From Hemibagrus wyckioides (Eukaryota; Chordata; Actinopteri; Siluriformes; Bagridae): a DNA stretch of 64,000 nucleotides. Positions 12,359 through 30,319 of the stretch are shown in pieces. The DNA lies in contig NC_080712.1 in assembly GCF_019097595.1 (NCBI RefSeq), positions 19,988,146 to 20,052,145 of the forward strand, in the 5' to 3' direction. Position numbers and translations under genes: made by a program. How positions within the stretch are numbered: the stretch's first letter is position 1; each line of letters begins with the position of its first letter. Under the pieces are notes generated by a model that did no database searches, was not told where the DNA came from, and was given only the letters and a program-made list of their open reading frames with translations.

Positions 12359-13682
12359 TTCACCGATATCAGGCATAACATTATGAGCACTGAGAGGTTA
12401 AGTGAATAAAACTGATTATCTCCTCATCATGGCACCTGTTAGTGGTTGGGATATGTTAGGCAGCAAGTGAACATTTTGTCCTCAAAGTTGATGTGTTAGA
12501 AGCAGGAAAAATGGGCAAGCCTAAGGATTTGAGTGAGTTTGACAAGGGCCAAATTGTGATGGCTAGACAACTAGATCAGAGCAGCTCTTGTGGGGTGTTC
12601 CCAGTCTGCAGTGGTCAGTATCTATCAAAAGTGGTCCATGGGGACAGGGTCATGGGCGGCCAAGGCTCACTGATGCATGTGGGGAGTGAAGGCTGGCCTG
12701 TGTGATCCGATCCGACAGACGAGATACTGTTGCTCAAATTGCTGAAGAAGTTAATGCTGGTTCTGTTTGAATGGTGTTAGAATACACAGTGCATCGTAGA
12801 TTGTTGCGTATGGGGCTGCATAGCCGCAGACCAGTCAGGGTGCCCATGCTACTGTAACAAACACTGCTGAAACTATTTATGTTGGCTATGACAGAAAGGT
12901 ATCAGAACACACAGTGTTGGGCATGTGAGCATCAGAACTGGACCACGGAGCAACGGAAGAAGCTGGCCTGGTCTGATGAATCACGTTTTCTTTTACATGG
13001 GTGCGTTTTTGTCTCTTGCCTAGGAAATAACTTTATCTCTATGTTTAGCTCTATGTTTGTCTGCGTCACTGTACTTTGTCTTTGTTATGTGTAGCACCTT
13101 TGGTCTAGGAGGAACGTTGTTTCATTTCACTGTGTACTGCATCAGCTATATATGGTTGAAGTGACAATAAAGCTTCTTTGACTTTGACTTGAAAAAATAC
13201 ATGGCACCAGGATGCACTATGGGAAGAAGGCAGGCCGGTGGAGGCAGTGTCATGCTTTTGGCAATGTTCTGTTGAGAAACCTTGGATCCTGCCATCAATG
13301 TGGATGTTATTTTCACATGTACCACCTACCTAAGCATTGTTGCAGACCATGTACACCCTTTAATGGAAACGGTATTCCCTGATGGCTGTGGCCTCTTTCA
13401 GCAGGATAAAATGGTTCAGGAGTCGTTTGATGAGCACAACAACGAGTTTGAGGTGTTGAATTGGCCTCCAAATTCCCCAGATATCAATCCAATTGAGCAT
13501 CTGAGTGGGATGTGCTGGACAAACAAGTCCGATCCATGGAAGCCCCACCTCGCGACTTACAGGACTTAAAGGATCTGCTGCCAGATACCACAACACACCT
13601 TCAGGGATCTAGTGGAGTCCATGACTCGACAGGTCAGGGCTGTTTTGGCAAAAAAAGGGGGGGGGTGCCTGATCACTGTATA
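12359..13682 (+). mobile_element. Chimeric Tc1-like transposon remnant, copy C
   Basis: The left end (CAGGCATAACATTATGAGCA) and a degraded right end (CCTGATCACTGTATAT) are both recognisable. The transposase N-terminal part ([20 protein letters not shown]) is near 12511. A C-terminal part carries FEVLNWPPNSPDINPIEHL near 13450. The copy is broken by frameshifts and a deletion around the second catalytic Asp. It contains a duplicated internal region (12848-12942) of copy B type and a nested retroposon tail at 13030-13199. Confidence 0.88.
13030..13199 (+). mobile_element. Retroposon 3' tail nested in Tc1 copy C
   Basis: About 170 bp interrupt the transposase-coding region. The 3' part includes TTTCACTGTGTACTG and GTGACAATAAAGC, and then TTTGAC units. 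AAATA flanks both sides (13025-13029 and 13195-13199), which looks like a target-site duplication. The internal tail motif resembles that in the insert at 786-864 and the tail of the SINE at 56436-56682, so a shared LINE machinery is likely. Confidence 0.65.
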
Positions 13683-14149
13683 TATTTTAAAACATGACGT
13701 TAGTTGACATTATTTTATTTATTTGAGGTTTGGATTAAACACATTAATTTTGCCTAACCAGTAAAAGAAAATCCACAAATTAGTCAAGATTTCCACAGCT
13801 GTAACAAAATATCACAGATCCCAGGTCTGTCAAGCTCCCTAAGCTCTTAACTTCCGCTTTACTCCTTTCCAGATTTGCAGCAGAGGGGAAATTACAATGG
13901 AAAGGGAAATGAGACTGGAACAAATGTTTACAGCCCGTATTACATGTGCTAGCGTCTGCTGAACTCAGTGCTACCACTCACTTCACCCTGAGATCATTTA
14001 TGGATACAGTGAACCTCTGTCATGTAGCGTGTATGCATCAACACGCACAGATCGGATCGCCTTGTCGCTAAAATTTCATTTCTTTTCAGTTGTTGTCGTT
14101 TTTATGACTGTTTACAGATCCTGTATATTTTCAAAACGTACAGTTTAAA
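13683..14149. other. anxa11: Intergenic stretch upstream of anxa11
   Basis: No gene is seen. The last 150 bp become less AT-rich towards the candidate anxa11 first exon and may belong to its promoter. Confidence 0.35.
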
Positions 14150-14397
14150 GAACACCGTGTATAGACAACACAGTTCTCTAAGCTCTGCGCAGAATTCCGG
14201 GTACCTAGTTAAAGCGCAGTTGTGCGCAGGAGCCGGAGCTGTGTGCTGAGAGAACACACCCGCATCTGACGTACATTTGTCCTCACTGACAGGAGGATTG
14301 AGGATCTCCACCCACCGAGAAACCTTTCCTGCTTCTTCCTGATCCAAAAAAACTCCACAGAAGTACACTTTAAAGTCTTGCCAGCTCTCCTGGCTAT
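14150..14397 (+). promoter_or_regulatory. anxa11: Candidate anxa11 promoter / non-coding exon 1
   Basis: This GC-richer stretch with several CpGs ends in a perfect donor, GTAAGT, at 14398. The first coding exon of anxa11 has an acceptor 8 bp before its ATG (AG at 17085-17086), so a non-coding upstream exon is required. This is the best candidate: it would give a 2.7-kb first intron. The transcription start is not determined. No TATA box is apparent. Confidence 0.5.
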
Positions 14398-14733
14398 GTA
14401 AGTAAAATCAGTTACTCTTACGATCTGTTATATTTACAACCACTGTTAGCTAGCTAGTTTGTTTCGCTTTTGCTTTTGCTGTGTTTGTTGGTGAGTATTC
14501 GCAGGAAGCATTCGCTAACTCCCGTAGTTTGTTTATTTACGGCGTTGTGAAATGTTAATACAGATGCATTGTGAACTTTGAGCGTCTATATTTTATTTAC
14601 ACCGAGTTGGACTAAGCTGTGTGATGTAGTTTGGTTAAAGTCTAGCTAGGTTTATGTCTACATGTCTATTTTTTTTTTCCGTTTCGTCCTGTGTTCGTTT
14701 TTAATCTAGGGCCTGTAGTCGTATTAGTGGTGA

Positions 14734-14741
14734 TGACGTCA
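14734..14741. promoter_or_regulatory. Palindromic CRE in anxa11 intron 1
   Basis: TGACGTCA is a perfect cAMP response element, followed within about 10 bp by a CACCC-type (KLF/SP) sequence, GGGTGTGGCC. It lies about 340 bp after the candidate first exon. Binding is inferred from the motif. Confidence 0.4.
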
Positions 14742-15837
14742 TGGTGAAGTGGGTGTGGCCGATACGCCACATTGTTTTAATTTCTTATTGCGTCTAAGAG
14801 GTTGATTTATTCATTTCTGTCGGATCACAGCTGATCTTTAGGTACCAAGTGTATTTTCTCTCTTTCTGATTTGCCATCACATGTGGACTCTGTGTAACAT
14901 TTGACCTTTCTGGATTCAAATGCTCATTGAAATTAGCCAGAAGACTTAAGTAGTGCATTTAAGTCTAAATAAGTGACTCACAATTGTAAACTCTTGTATT
15001 CAGGTGTGCTTCTTTGTACAAAGTTCACCTATTCATCCCGAATGTTTGCTCACCTTCAGCCTGGTGGTACAATTTTATGACAGATTGAAAGCAGCCTGTC
15101 AGCCTGCAGTGGTTATATTTGGTTGGTGAGGAGATGTCTATACTGATAACAGAACTGTGTTTCTGTATTCACACACACACACGTTTCAGTGGCGATAAAA
15201 TGCAAAGTAACCAGGTTGCGTGTTTTTTCTGCGCTTCACTTCAGGGATATCGATAATTAAGTGATAGGAACAAAACAAACACGCACACAATCACAGCATC
15301 CTTGGACATCCATAAGCTCTTGTTTGCACTTAATAATCTTCCTGTGTAGGTCACAAAATTGTTGAATTATATATGAACTCTGATGAGTCCACTGTGCATC
15401 TGCTGATAAGCTGCTTTTATGGTTCTTTACGAGATGATGCAAATGGTCAGATAGTGATACGTCGGCTGTGGTTTGAGTGGAGATATTTCGTAAGCTGTGA
15501 CCAGTGGAACTCGTTTCTCAGAAATCTTCCATGACTGGAAAAAAGCAATAGCAACCACAATACCGCATTTTTAAACAAAACAATAAAAAACCCCTGAGGA
15601 TTTTACTGACCACTGAACGTTCGTTTAACTGAAGGTATGTCAGACTCACGGGAGTGTTTCAAAACTTTAATAATTAATTCTAAAAAGTTCAACACCTCAA
15701 GGCGAAGCATTGTTTAATCTTTTGTGCGACTTTTCTTGTCTGACAGTTTCAAGTGCAATGTGAATGTAGGAGTACAGCATTAACATGGTTAATATTTATA
15801 TTAACTTATATTATTAACTAATAATTATATAAACTTT

Positions 15838-16560
15838 TAATTCAGTTTGATTTTATTTATAAAGTGCTTTTAACTGTGGACATTATCATAAGTAAGCTTT
15901 ATAGAAATGAATAAATTTAAATGTGTACATTCATTCCTAATAAGTAAGCCAGTGGTGATGGTGGCAAAACGTGATAAGAACCAGACAGAAAAAAAGGTGT
16001 CTGGGTGACACCAGATAGAATGATTATAAATAATTTCCCTTCTATAACAGTATACTATATAGTTAAGAAGTGCAGTTGTGAAAACAGGAACTTATTAGCA
16101 TCAGGGGGGTTCCGTGGTACATTTTAGTTTACCAAAACTCTTCATGATCGTGAACCTTCCAGATCTACGTCTTTACCTAAAGGTATTTCACAATTAATTA
16201 AGCAAAGATGTAAAAAAATAAAATAAAATAATAATAATGTTTTCAGTTTAAACTTAAAGACCGTAATTGAGTCTTGAACATTAATCAAAAGGCTGTTCCA
16301 TAACTGTGATGCTATAGAGGAGAGTTTATTATTGTAGGTACCAACAAAGAGCTTGCGTCTTTTAAATGAATGAGGTGTGATTGATGATCATAAATAACCA
16401 GAGGTTTACTCGGCTATTGTGCTTCATAAGTGCTTCATAGGCCAATAGTAATATTTTACAATCAGAGCAAAATTTGACTGGGATCTTGTGCTGTGTGGGT
16501 AAGATACGGGTGATGCGGTCATGTCTCCTAAGAACAATGCTAAGATCTTTTCTTCTGTCG
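15838..16560 (+). repeat. Dispersed teleost repeat cluster
   Basis: The first 200 bp match the familiar fish repeat beginning 'ttcagttttatttataaagtgctttt', with 'aataagtaagcc' and 'ggtgacaccagatag' further on. The rest, to about 16560, reads like a second common dispersed fish repeat ('ctgttccataactgtgatgc'). I cannot assign either to a named family without a library search. Both lie in anxa11 intron 1. Confidence 0.5.
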
Positions 16561-17094
16561 CTGGATTAGTTCATGCCTGTGTTTTCAGTTCGTACAGAGG
16601 AACTCCAGCATCATTATTTGCAGTTTTCACACCTCAGTGTTGAAACACCTTGAAACACTTTGTGTAACACTGAAAAAAGAAAGCAGAAGAAAATCTTGGC
16701 TGTCCATTATTACAGGCTGTGTTGCCGCTCCTGCGTCTTTTGTTTTCTCACATCTCTGTTTTCTCACGCCTTTGTTTTTTTGCATGTGTTCAAATGTGAG
16801 AGGACGCGTGGTAAAAGCCCAGTGAAGTATGAGGTTAATAAGTGATCAGTTTAGTCCTTCACATTACTGTAAAATTTGCTAGAAATGTAACTGTACTTTA
16901 GTCAGAATAAGAGATAATACAGTATAATTGTAGTCTTTGTTTTTTTTTTCCCCCATTTGTCATGAAACATGCTGAGTTGCTCTTTAACTCTTTTCACTTT
17001 CATAGTTGTGTTTTGCATTCACCAAATGCCAGAGCTTAAATCATAGTAGTAAACGTGTAACAGATTTTATTCTGTCTTCATTCCAGAATAAAAG

Positions 17095-25157
<8,063 letters not shown>

Positions 25158-25177
25158 GAAGATGCAGCTTCTGTCAC

Positions 25178-25183
25178 ATTAAA
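25178..25183 (+). terminator. anxa11: Candidate proximal anxa11 polyadenylation signal
   Basis: ATTAAA lies 21 bp after the stop codon, with a short poly-A tract behind it. This would give a very short 3' UTR. Overlapping canonical AATAAA signals at 26091-26101 suggest a longer form ending about 940 bp downstream. Confidence 0.4.
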
Positions 25184-26250
25184 GAAGATTAAAAAAAAAA
25201 AGTGCCATGCGGTGTTCATACAAAATATATTACTATACTCTGAAAAAATGCTTTTATCTACAATTGCATGTTGTTGCCATAATTATATCATTGCACATAT
25301 GCCATAATTTCATGTACAACATTTCTGTGCTGTATTTTATATGAATCTTTATTTTATATAAAGCAGGCCATGTTTTTATTTGTTTCTTTAATTGGGCCAT
25401 TATGCTGAGTATATACTGCAATAAGACATATTATGAATCTGAAAAAAGTGCTGTTATTGAGTCATATTTTTGAGAGGGGCTGGGTGAGGGTGCAGATCTT
25501 TATTTTCCTTTCTGAATGTGATGACTTTTCCAGTTTGATACAATAACAATATCAAGGTGCTGATACCCAGTACTGATCCAAATACCCCTACTCTCTGTCG
25601 GCTTCTTTTGCCCAGTTATGCCATATATCACGGGTAATAACAATATGCCCAGGATCTTTACATACTTTTATAGTATGAACTATCAGTAGACTGGAGAAGA
25701 AAGTTGAATCTGATTCAATCTCAGTGTTTCACAACAATCAGTTGTATTACCAACACTTCATAGAATGAAATGATTTATAGAGATTTATGCTATCAACTAA
25801 ATACCAAACACTTTTTTATAACTTCTGTCAACCTTGTTCAGGAATAAGGAATTGCAGAAACAACACCTATGAGTAGAAACAGCTACATACAATGCTGTGG
25901 CCTACAGTTACACCAATTCCTAGTTGCTTTACACTATACTCTGGGATAAGTGTCCATAGTAATATGGAATTGAGTGCATGTTTTACCATGGATATAAAAA
26001 AAGATATGTGATTTACTGCATTTTGTGGATAACATTTTTACATGGTTATGTTCCGCTTGTGTTGTACACTCAATACACACACTGTTGCAAAATAAAATAA
26101 AGCAGCGCAATCACACTCACATGACTTGTTGAGCTCCTCATTTGTTTATACAGTTGGAAAGCCTTCACATGCCATACTGTAGCAGTCTAACCTACAAGGA
26201 CCATGAATGTTCAAAATTGTATTTGTAAGAAGTTCTTAATATCATTTCAC
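25184..26250 (+). other. anxa11: Probable anxa11 3' UTR and downstream DNA
   Basis: No coding signal is present. Two overlapping AATAAA hexamers at 26091-26101 could end a roughly 0.95-kb 3' UTR. No transposon was recognised inside. The UTR extent is inference. Confidence 0.45.
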
Positions 26251-26447
26251 AGTGTCCCTTAGTGGTTAAGGCGTTGCATTACTGACCAGAAGGTTGTGAG
26301 TTCAAATCCCAGGTCCACTAAGCTGCCGCTGCTGGGCCCCTGAGCAAGACCTTTAACACTCTCTTTCTCAATTGTAAAAAATAAATAAATAAATAAAATG
26401 TAAGTCGCTCTGGATAAGGGTGTCTGAGAAATGCCAGAAATGTAAAT
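26251..26447 (+). mobile_element. tRNA-derived SINE
   Basis: The head has an A-box-like TAGTGGTTAAGGCGTTGC and a B-box-like GAGTTCAAATCCC, as in tRNA genes. The body contains GCCGCTGCTGGGCCCCTGAG. The tail has TAAGTCGCTCTGGATAAGGG, typical of widespread fish SINEs. A related copy in the opposite direction lies at 33792-33982. The tRNA-like part is degraded, so it is not a tRNA gene. Confidence 0.8.
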
Positions 26448-27767
26448 ATTCACCATATTTACCTTGTCAGTGCAGCACAATGTCACCTCAAATAAGTGCC
26501 AGCTCTGACTCGCACCTCATCCTTGTATTCATATGTTTATTTTTATATACAGAGGACGTTGCGCTATACTTAAGGTGATTTCCTGTCAGTAAAGGAATTA
26601 AGAAAGAAGTGAGTGCTTGACAGTCAGTAGTTGCAGAATGCCTGTTTCGAGGAGCTACCACCAGAGAGCAGTGTCACCGTCCTCCACTGGTGAAATGCTG
26701 ATGCCAGATAAATGGGGACACCACAGTTATGCACTCCAGCAACACATGCCCATAGATGGGGAGAAAATGGCAATGCTCTTATGATGTGTCTCAGAGAACA
26801 TTGGGGAAATCCAGCATTTTGGGTGATCACTTAGCAAGCTGTGACTTTCAGCTAGTAACCGAAACAAGCAGATATGTATTTTATTAGTGTTAAGTAATGC
26901 CATATATTTCAGTGTAAGCACCAAACCCCTAGGATTAGTGACGGCCGCTTACAAATCCGCTGCAGAAAAGGGGGTGGGGTTGTATATTAAGAGTTTTTCA
27001 TGCAGTGAGCTCAGAAATGGAAATGAAACATCTGTCCTGCAATCATCATTTCAGTTTAATCTTTTCACCTGTGATTTATTTACCACCCCTAACATTTCAT
27101 TTGATATTTCTAATTTCAAGGTATTTCAGCAAAATTAAGTTTATTTGGGAGCTATCAGATAAAATAGGCTGTACCAGCATACTTTTTTTTTGTTGTATTT
27201 GTGTGTTAAAGGAAATTCAAATGTAGTACTCTTAATCTGTGGACACTGAAAGCTCAGAGAAGGCTTGTGAAAGAGCATTGCATAGAGCAAAACATTCTTC
27301 AGCTTACACACTGCACCCACACAATAACTGCACCCTGATGTTCTGTGTACAATAATGTGATCTGTAATTAGTGGCTGTTAATTATAGCCTAACATTAAAC
27401 CAATAGTGAATATTCAGTGACAACATTCTGTTTGTGCTTCTGCAGTCAGAACCTCATCCTACAAGACAGGTTATAATCTTATTTATTTATGTATGTATTT
27501 ATTTAGTAATCTCACCTTTTTTGTGGGGTGGGGAGCTATTTGGATACTCGCCCTGATGACTTCCAAATTCTAGGTCTGACTTGAGATTTATTTGTAGTAT
27601 TTAGATTCAAGTCTGTTGGGGGATATATTTGCCCTGCCAAAAGTGTATACTAGCATGGTAGACTATTTGTAGTTAATTGTGGAGAAGGTACTGCCATGGA
27701 ATTAAGCACAAATGACACCTGAACACTGAACTTACATCCAGGGCTATTAACTAGAGAAGCATTAAGC
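26448..27767. other. Intergenic DNA, no gene seen
   Basis: Open frames such as minus 26624-26830 and plus 26887-27138 have no family signature or splice context. The region is AT-rich apart from short GC islands. I see no repeat I can name. Confidence 0.4.
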
Positions 27768-28010
27768 TGGATGGCACAATGGTACAGCATTGTGTCTTGT
27801 TCAGTTTTTGGGTTACAGTCCTTTCTAAGTTTTATAACCAGAGTCCATGTGCACATCATGTCAGTGTGTGTGTGCATGGTGCACTGCAATGGACATACAT
27901 ACTATTCAGGGTGTCTCACTCCTAGTGCTCTCTGGACCCCCCCCCCCCCCCCCCCCCCCGACTATGACCAGGATGAAGTGGCTATTGAAGATGAATGATT
28001 GAATTAATGA
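27768..28010 (+). repeat. Dispersed teleost SINE-like repeat with poly-C tract
   Basis: It begins like the common fish repeat 'ggatggcacaatggtacagc' and ends 'gaccaggatgaagtggctattgaagatgaatga' (broken here by divergence). A run of 23 C lies at 27937-27959. Relatives are at 34255-34470 and 45300-45575. Confidence 0.6.
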
Positions 28011-28084
28011 AATTTGCACTTAATATATAAAATACATACTGGTGCAATTCATTTTGAGTGAAGGAATAAAATGCTCCATATATA

Positions 28085-28480
28085 ATCACTGTCCACTTTA
28101 TTAAGAACATATGTACTCCTGCACATTCATGCAATTACCTATGCAGCCAATCATGCAGAAACAGCAGCTCGAACCAAACTGGTCCACTTCCTCTGACCTC
28201 TCTTATCATCAAAGCGTTTCCAGACACAGCACTGTCGCTCACTCAGTGCTTTTTGGTTTTCACACCAAAAACTCCTTGTGCATGAAACTCCTACCAGATC
28301 AGCATTTTCAGATCAACATCCTCACATGCCACAAAGTCACAAAAATTAGACTTTTTCTTCATTCTGAGGATTGATGTGAAAAAATTAAGTGAAGCTCTTC
28401 ATCTGATTCTGCGTGATTTTTTTTTTTTTTCATTTCCACATGATTGGATAATTAGACATCTACCAGAATGTGAAGGTGTC
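28085..28480 (+). mobile_element. Non-autonomous DNA element with long inverted ends
   Basis: The left end reads CTTTATTAAGAACATATGTA and then GCAGCCAATCATG. The right end is the diverged reverse of it (TGATTGGATAATTAGACATC). This is a very common teleost repeat. A second copy, 3' part only, lies at 39870-40065. Its right edge runs straight into the inverted Tc1-like pair. No coding capacity remains. Confidence 0.6.
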
Positions 28481-28747
28481 CCCCTCCAAATTATTGAATT
28501 CAGGTGTTGGGCTTGGCACCTTAGTTCCAGTGAAAGGAACTCTTAATGCTTCAGCATACCAAGACATTTTGGACAATTTCATGCTCAACTCTGTGGGAAC
28601 AGTTTATGGATGACCCCTTCCTGTTCCAACATGACTGCACAAAGCAGGGTCATAGATGAGCGAGTTTGGTGTGGAGGAACTTGACTGACCTGACCTCAAC
28701 CTGATAGAACACCTTTGGGATGAATTAGAATGGAGACTGTGAGCCAG
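28481..28747 (+). mobile_element. Second-family Tc1-like fragment, left arm of inverted pair
   Basis: This is the 5' part and a piece of transposase in + orientation. It includes AAAGGAACTCTTAATGCTTC and a frame reading LNLIEHLWDELE, the DD34E glutamate region. It is internally deleted. It pairs in inverted orientation with 28965-29215. Confidence 0.75.
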
Positions 28748-29250
28748 GCCAAAACTGGGATGTCTGGCTTTACATGCACATGGATGTAATATGGAGTTGG
28801 CCGCCCTGTGCGGCTATAACAGCTTCATCTCTTCTAGGAAGGCTTTCCACAAGGTTTGGGAGTGTGCTTATGGGAATTTTTGACCATTCTTCTAGAAGTA
28901 CGTTTGTGAGGTCAGGCAATGATGATGGATGAGAAGGTCTGGCTCGCAGTCTCCGCACTAATTCATCCCAAAGGTGTTCTATCAGGTTGAGGTCAGGACT
29001 CTGTGCAGGCCACTCAAGTTCCTCCACACCAAACTCACTCATCTATGTCTTTAAGGACTTTTTTTGTGGACTGGTGTACAGTCATGTTCCCCCAAATTTG
29101 GGAGCATGAAATTGTCCAAAATGTCTTGGTATGCTGAAGCATTAAGAGTTCCTTTCACTGGAACTAAGGGGTCAAGCCCAACCCCTGAAAAACAACACCT
29201 GAATTCAGTGATTCGGAGAGGTGTCCCAAAACTTTCGCCAATATAGTGTA
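28748..29250 (-). mobile_element. Second-family Tc1-like element, right arm of inverted pair
   Basis: An internally deleted copy in minus orientation. The minus frame 28770-29042 encodes the transposase C-terminal part with PAQSPDLNLIEHLWDELVRR. The terminal repeat at the right edge reads CCCAAAACTTTCGCCAATAT. It is about 500 bp long, too short for a full Tc1 element of about 1.6 kb. Confidence 0.8.
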
Positions 29251-30021
29251 TTTTGGTGCGTCACCTATTTGCGTATTTTTGCCCCTGCTCCTTGCCCCCA
29301 TGTCTAATAATCTGGTAATTCCTATAACATTGTAGTTTTCTATCTCTCAAAATGGCCACGTATGACACTGTTATTAACTCCTTCCTTTACCCCGTGATCG
29401 AAATCTATTTTGTTGGAAACTTAAATAACTTTGTGCGGAACAAAAGTTCCCGCCCACTGAGAGAAATTCAGGTGTGTCTGTGCAAAGTCCCGCCCACTTT
29501 TACCTTACATGGCTATTGTGAGGCGAGTTGATTGACAGCAGGCAGCAGCTACTCTGAGCTGCTGAGACATGGCGGAGCTTACAGTTTGAGAAGGGAACGC
29601 CAACAGTTACGGTAGTTTCGCTCGCACTAAAGTCGACACATTACCGAATAAATGGCGTAGAAGACGTTCTAAAAGTGGATGGAAATGTTGCTGTTCGCAG
29701 AATTGCGGCGGAAGCGGAAAGAAGTGGCTAGAAAGTAAGTGAGCTGGGGAAATGTATCGTAGCTCTCGCTGTTTAGTGCAGTCAACAGCCTTAGGCAACA
29801 AATATGGCTTCGTGTGCCTTTTTGCTCTGTGTAATCAGAAACTGCTGTATTAAGCCATCGTATATCATGGCACAGTCACTCGAATCGTACAAGTGACCAT
29901 AAGGAAGGGAGTTCCTGCTTGGGTATCGGGGGTTCTGTTGGGTTTGAGTCGAGGTCACCGTCTCCGCCGACATAACAAGAAGCTAGCTTAGCCAGTTAGC
30001 TAGGGAACTGCGCGAAGTGCA
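29251..30021 (+). promoter_or_regulatory. dlg5: dlg5 upstream region and 5' UTR
   Basis: The region is less AT-rich than its surroundings. Two identical TCCCGCCCACT elements, GC-box/KLF type, occur 40 bp apart at 29448-29458 and 29488-29498. An ACATGGCGGAG motif at 29567 resembles a YY1 element. It also starts a six-codon upstream ORF (29569-29589). A perfect donor GTAAGT at 29735 suggests that some transcripts splice within the 5' UTR. The start site is inferred to lie near 29.5 kb. There is no TATA box. Confidence 0.55.
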
Positions 30022-30319
30022 ATGGAGCCGAAGCACAAAGAGTTGTTAGAGCAGTGCCACCAGAACTTGGTGCAGTCCATCCCGGACGCGCAGCGCCTCA
30101 TCGAGCTGCTCGCTAAATCCGGCAGCCTGAGCGAGCGGGACACACACGAACTGGACCAGAACTGCTCCTCCAGCTCAGAGAAAGTGGATCAGCTGCTGAA
30201 GATGCTCATGAACAAGGAAAGCGACCATTTCCTGGCCCTGTGTGTGGCACTGGAGAAAACCTACCCTCACCTGTATTCTGCCCTGTTCAGCAACGGGGGA
30301 GGACCTGCAGATCACTCCG
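30022..30319 (+). other. dlg5: dlg5 exon 1, N-terminal helical (CARD-like) domain
   Basis: Residues 1-99 begin MEPKHKELLEQCHQNL and include EKVDQLLKMLMNKESDHF and ALEKTYPHLYSALF, matching the N-terminus of vertebrate DLG5, which has been described as CARD-like. It ends in phase 1 at GTAAGA, followed by a 13.15-kb intron. The ATG is preceded by AGTGCA, an ordinary vertebrate context. Confidence 0.9.

Noticed and set aside
26251..26330. Possible tRNA gene (A- and B-box-like motifs)
   Set aside because: The cloverleaf stems do not form by eye and a SINE body and tail follow. Same reasoning for 33792-33982 and 56436-56682.
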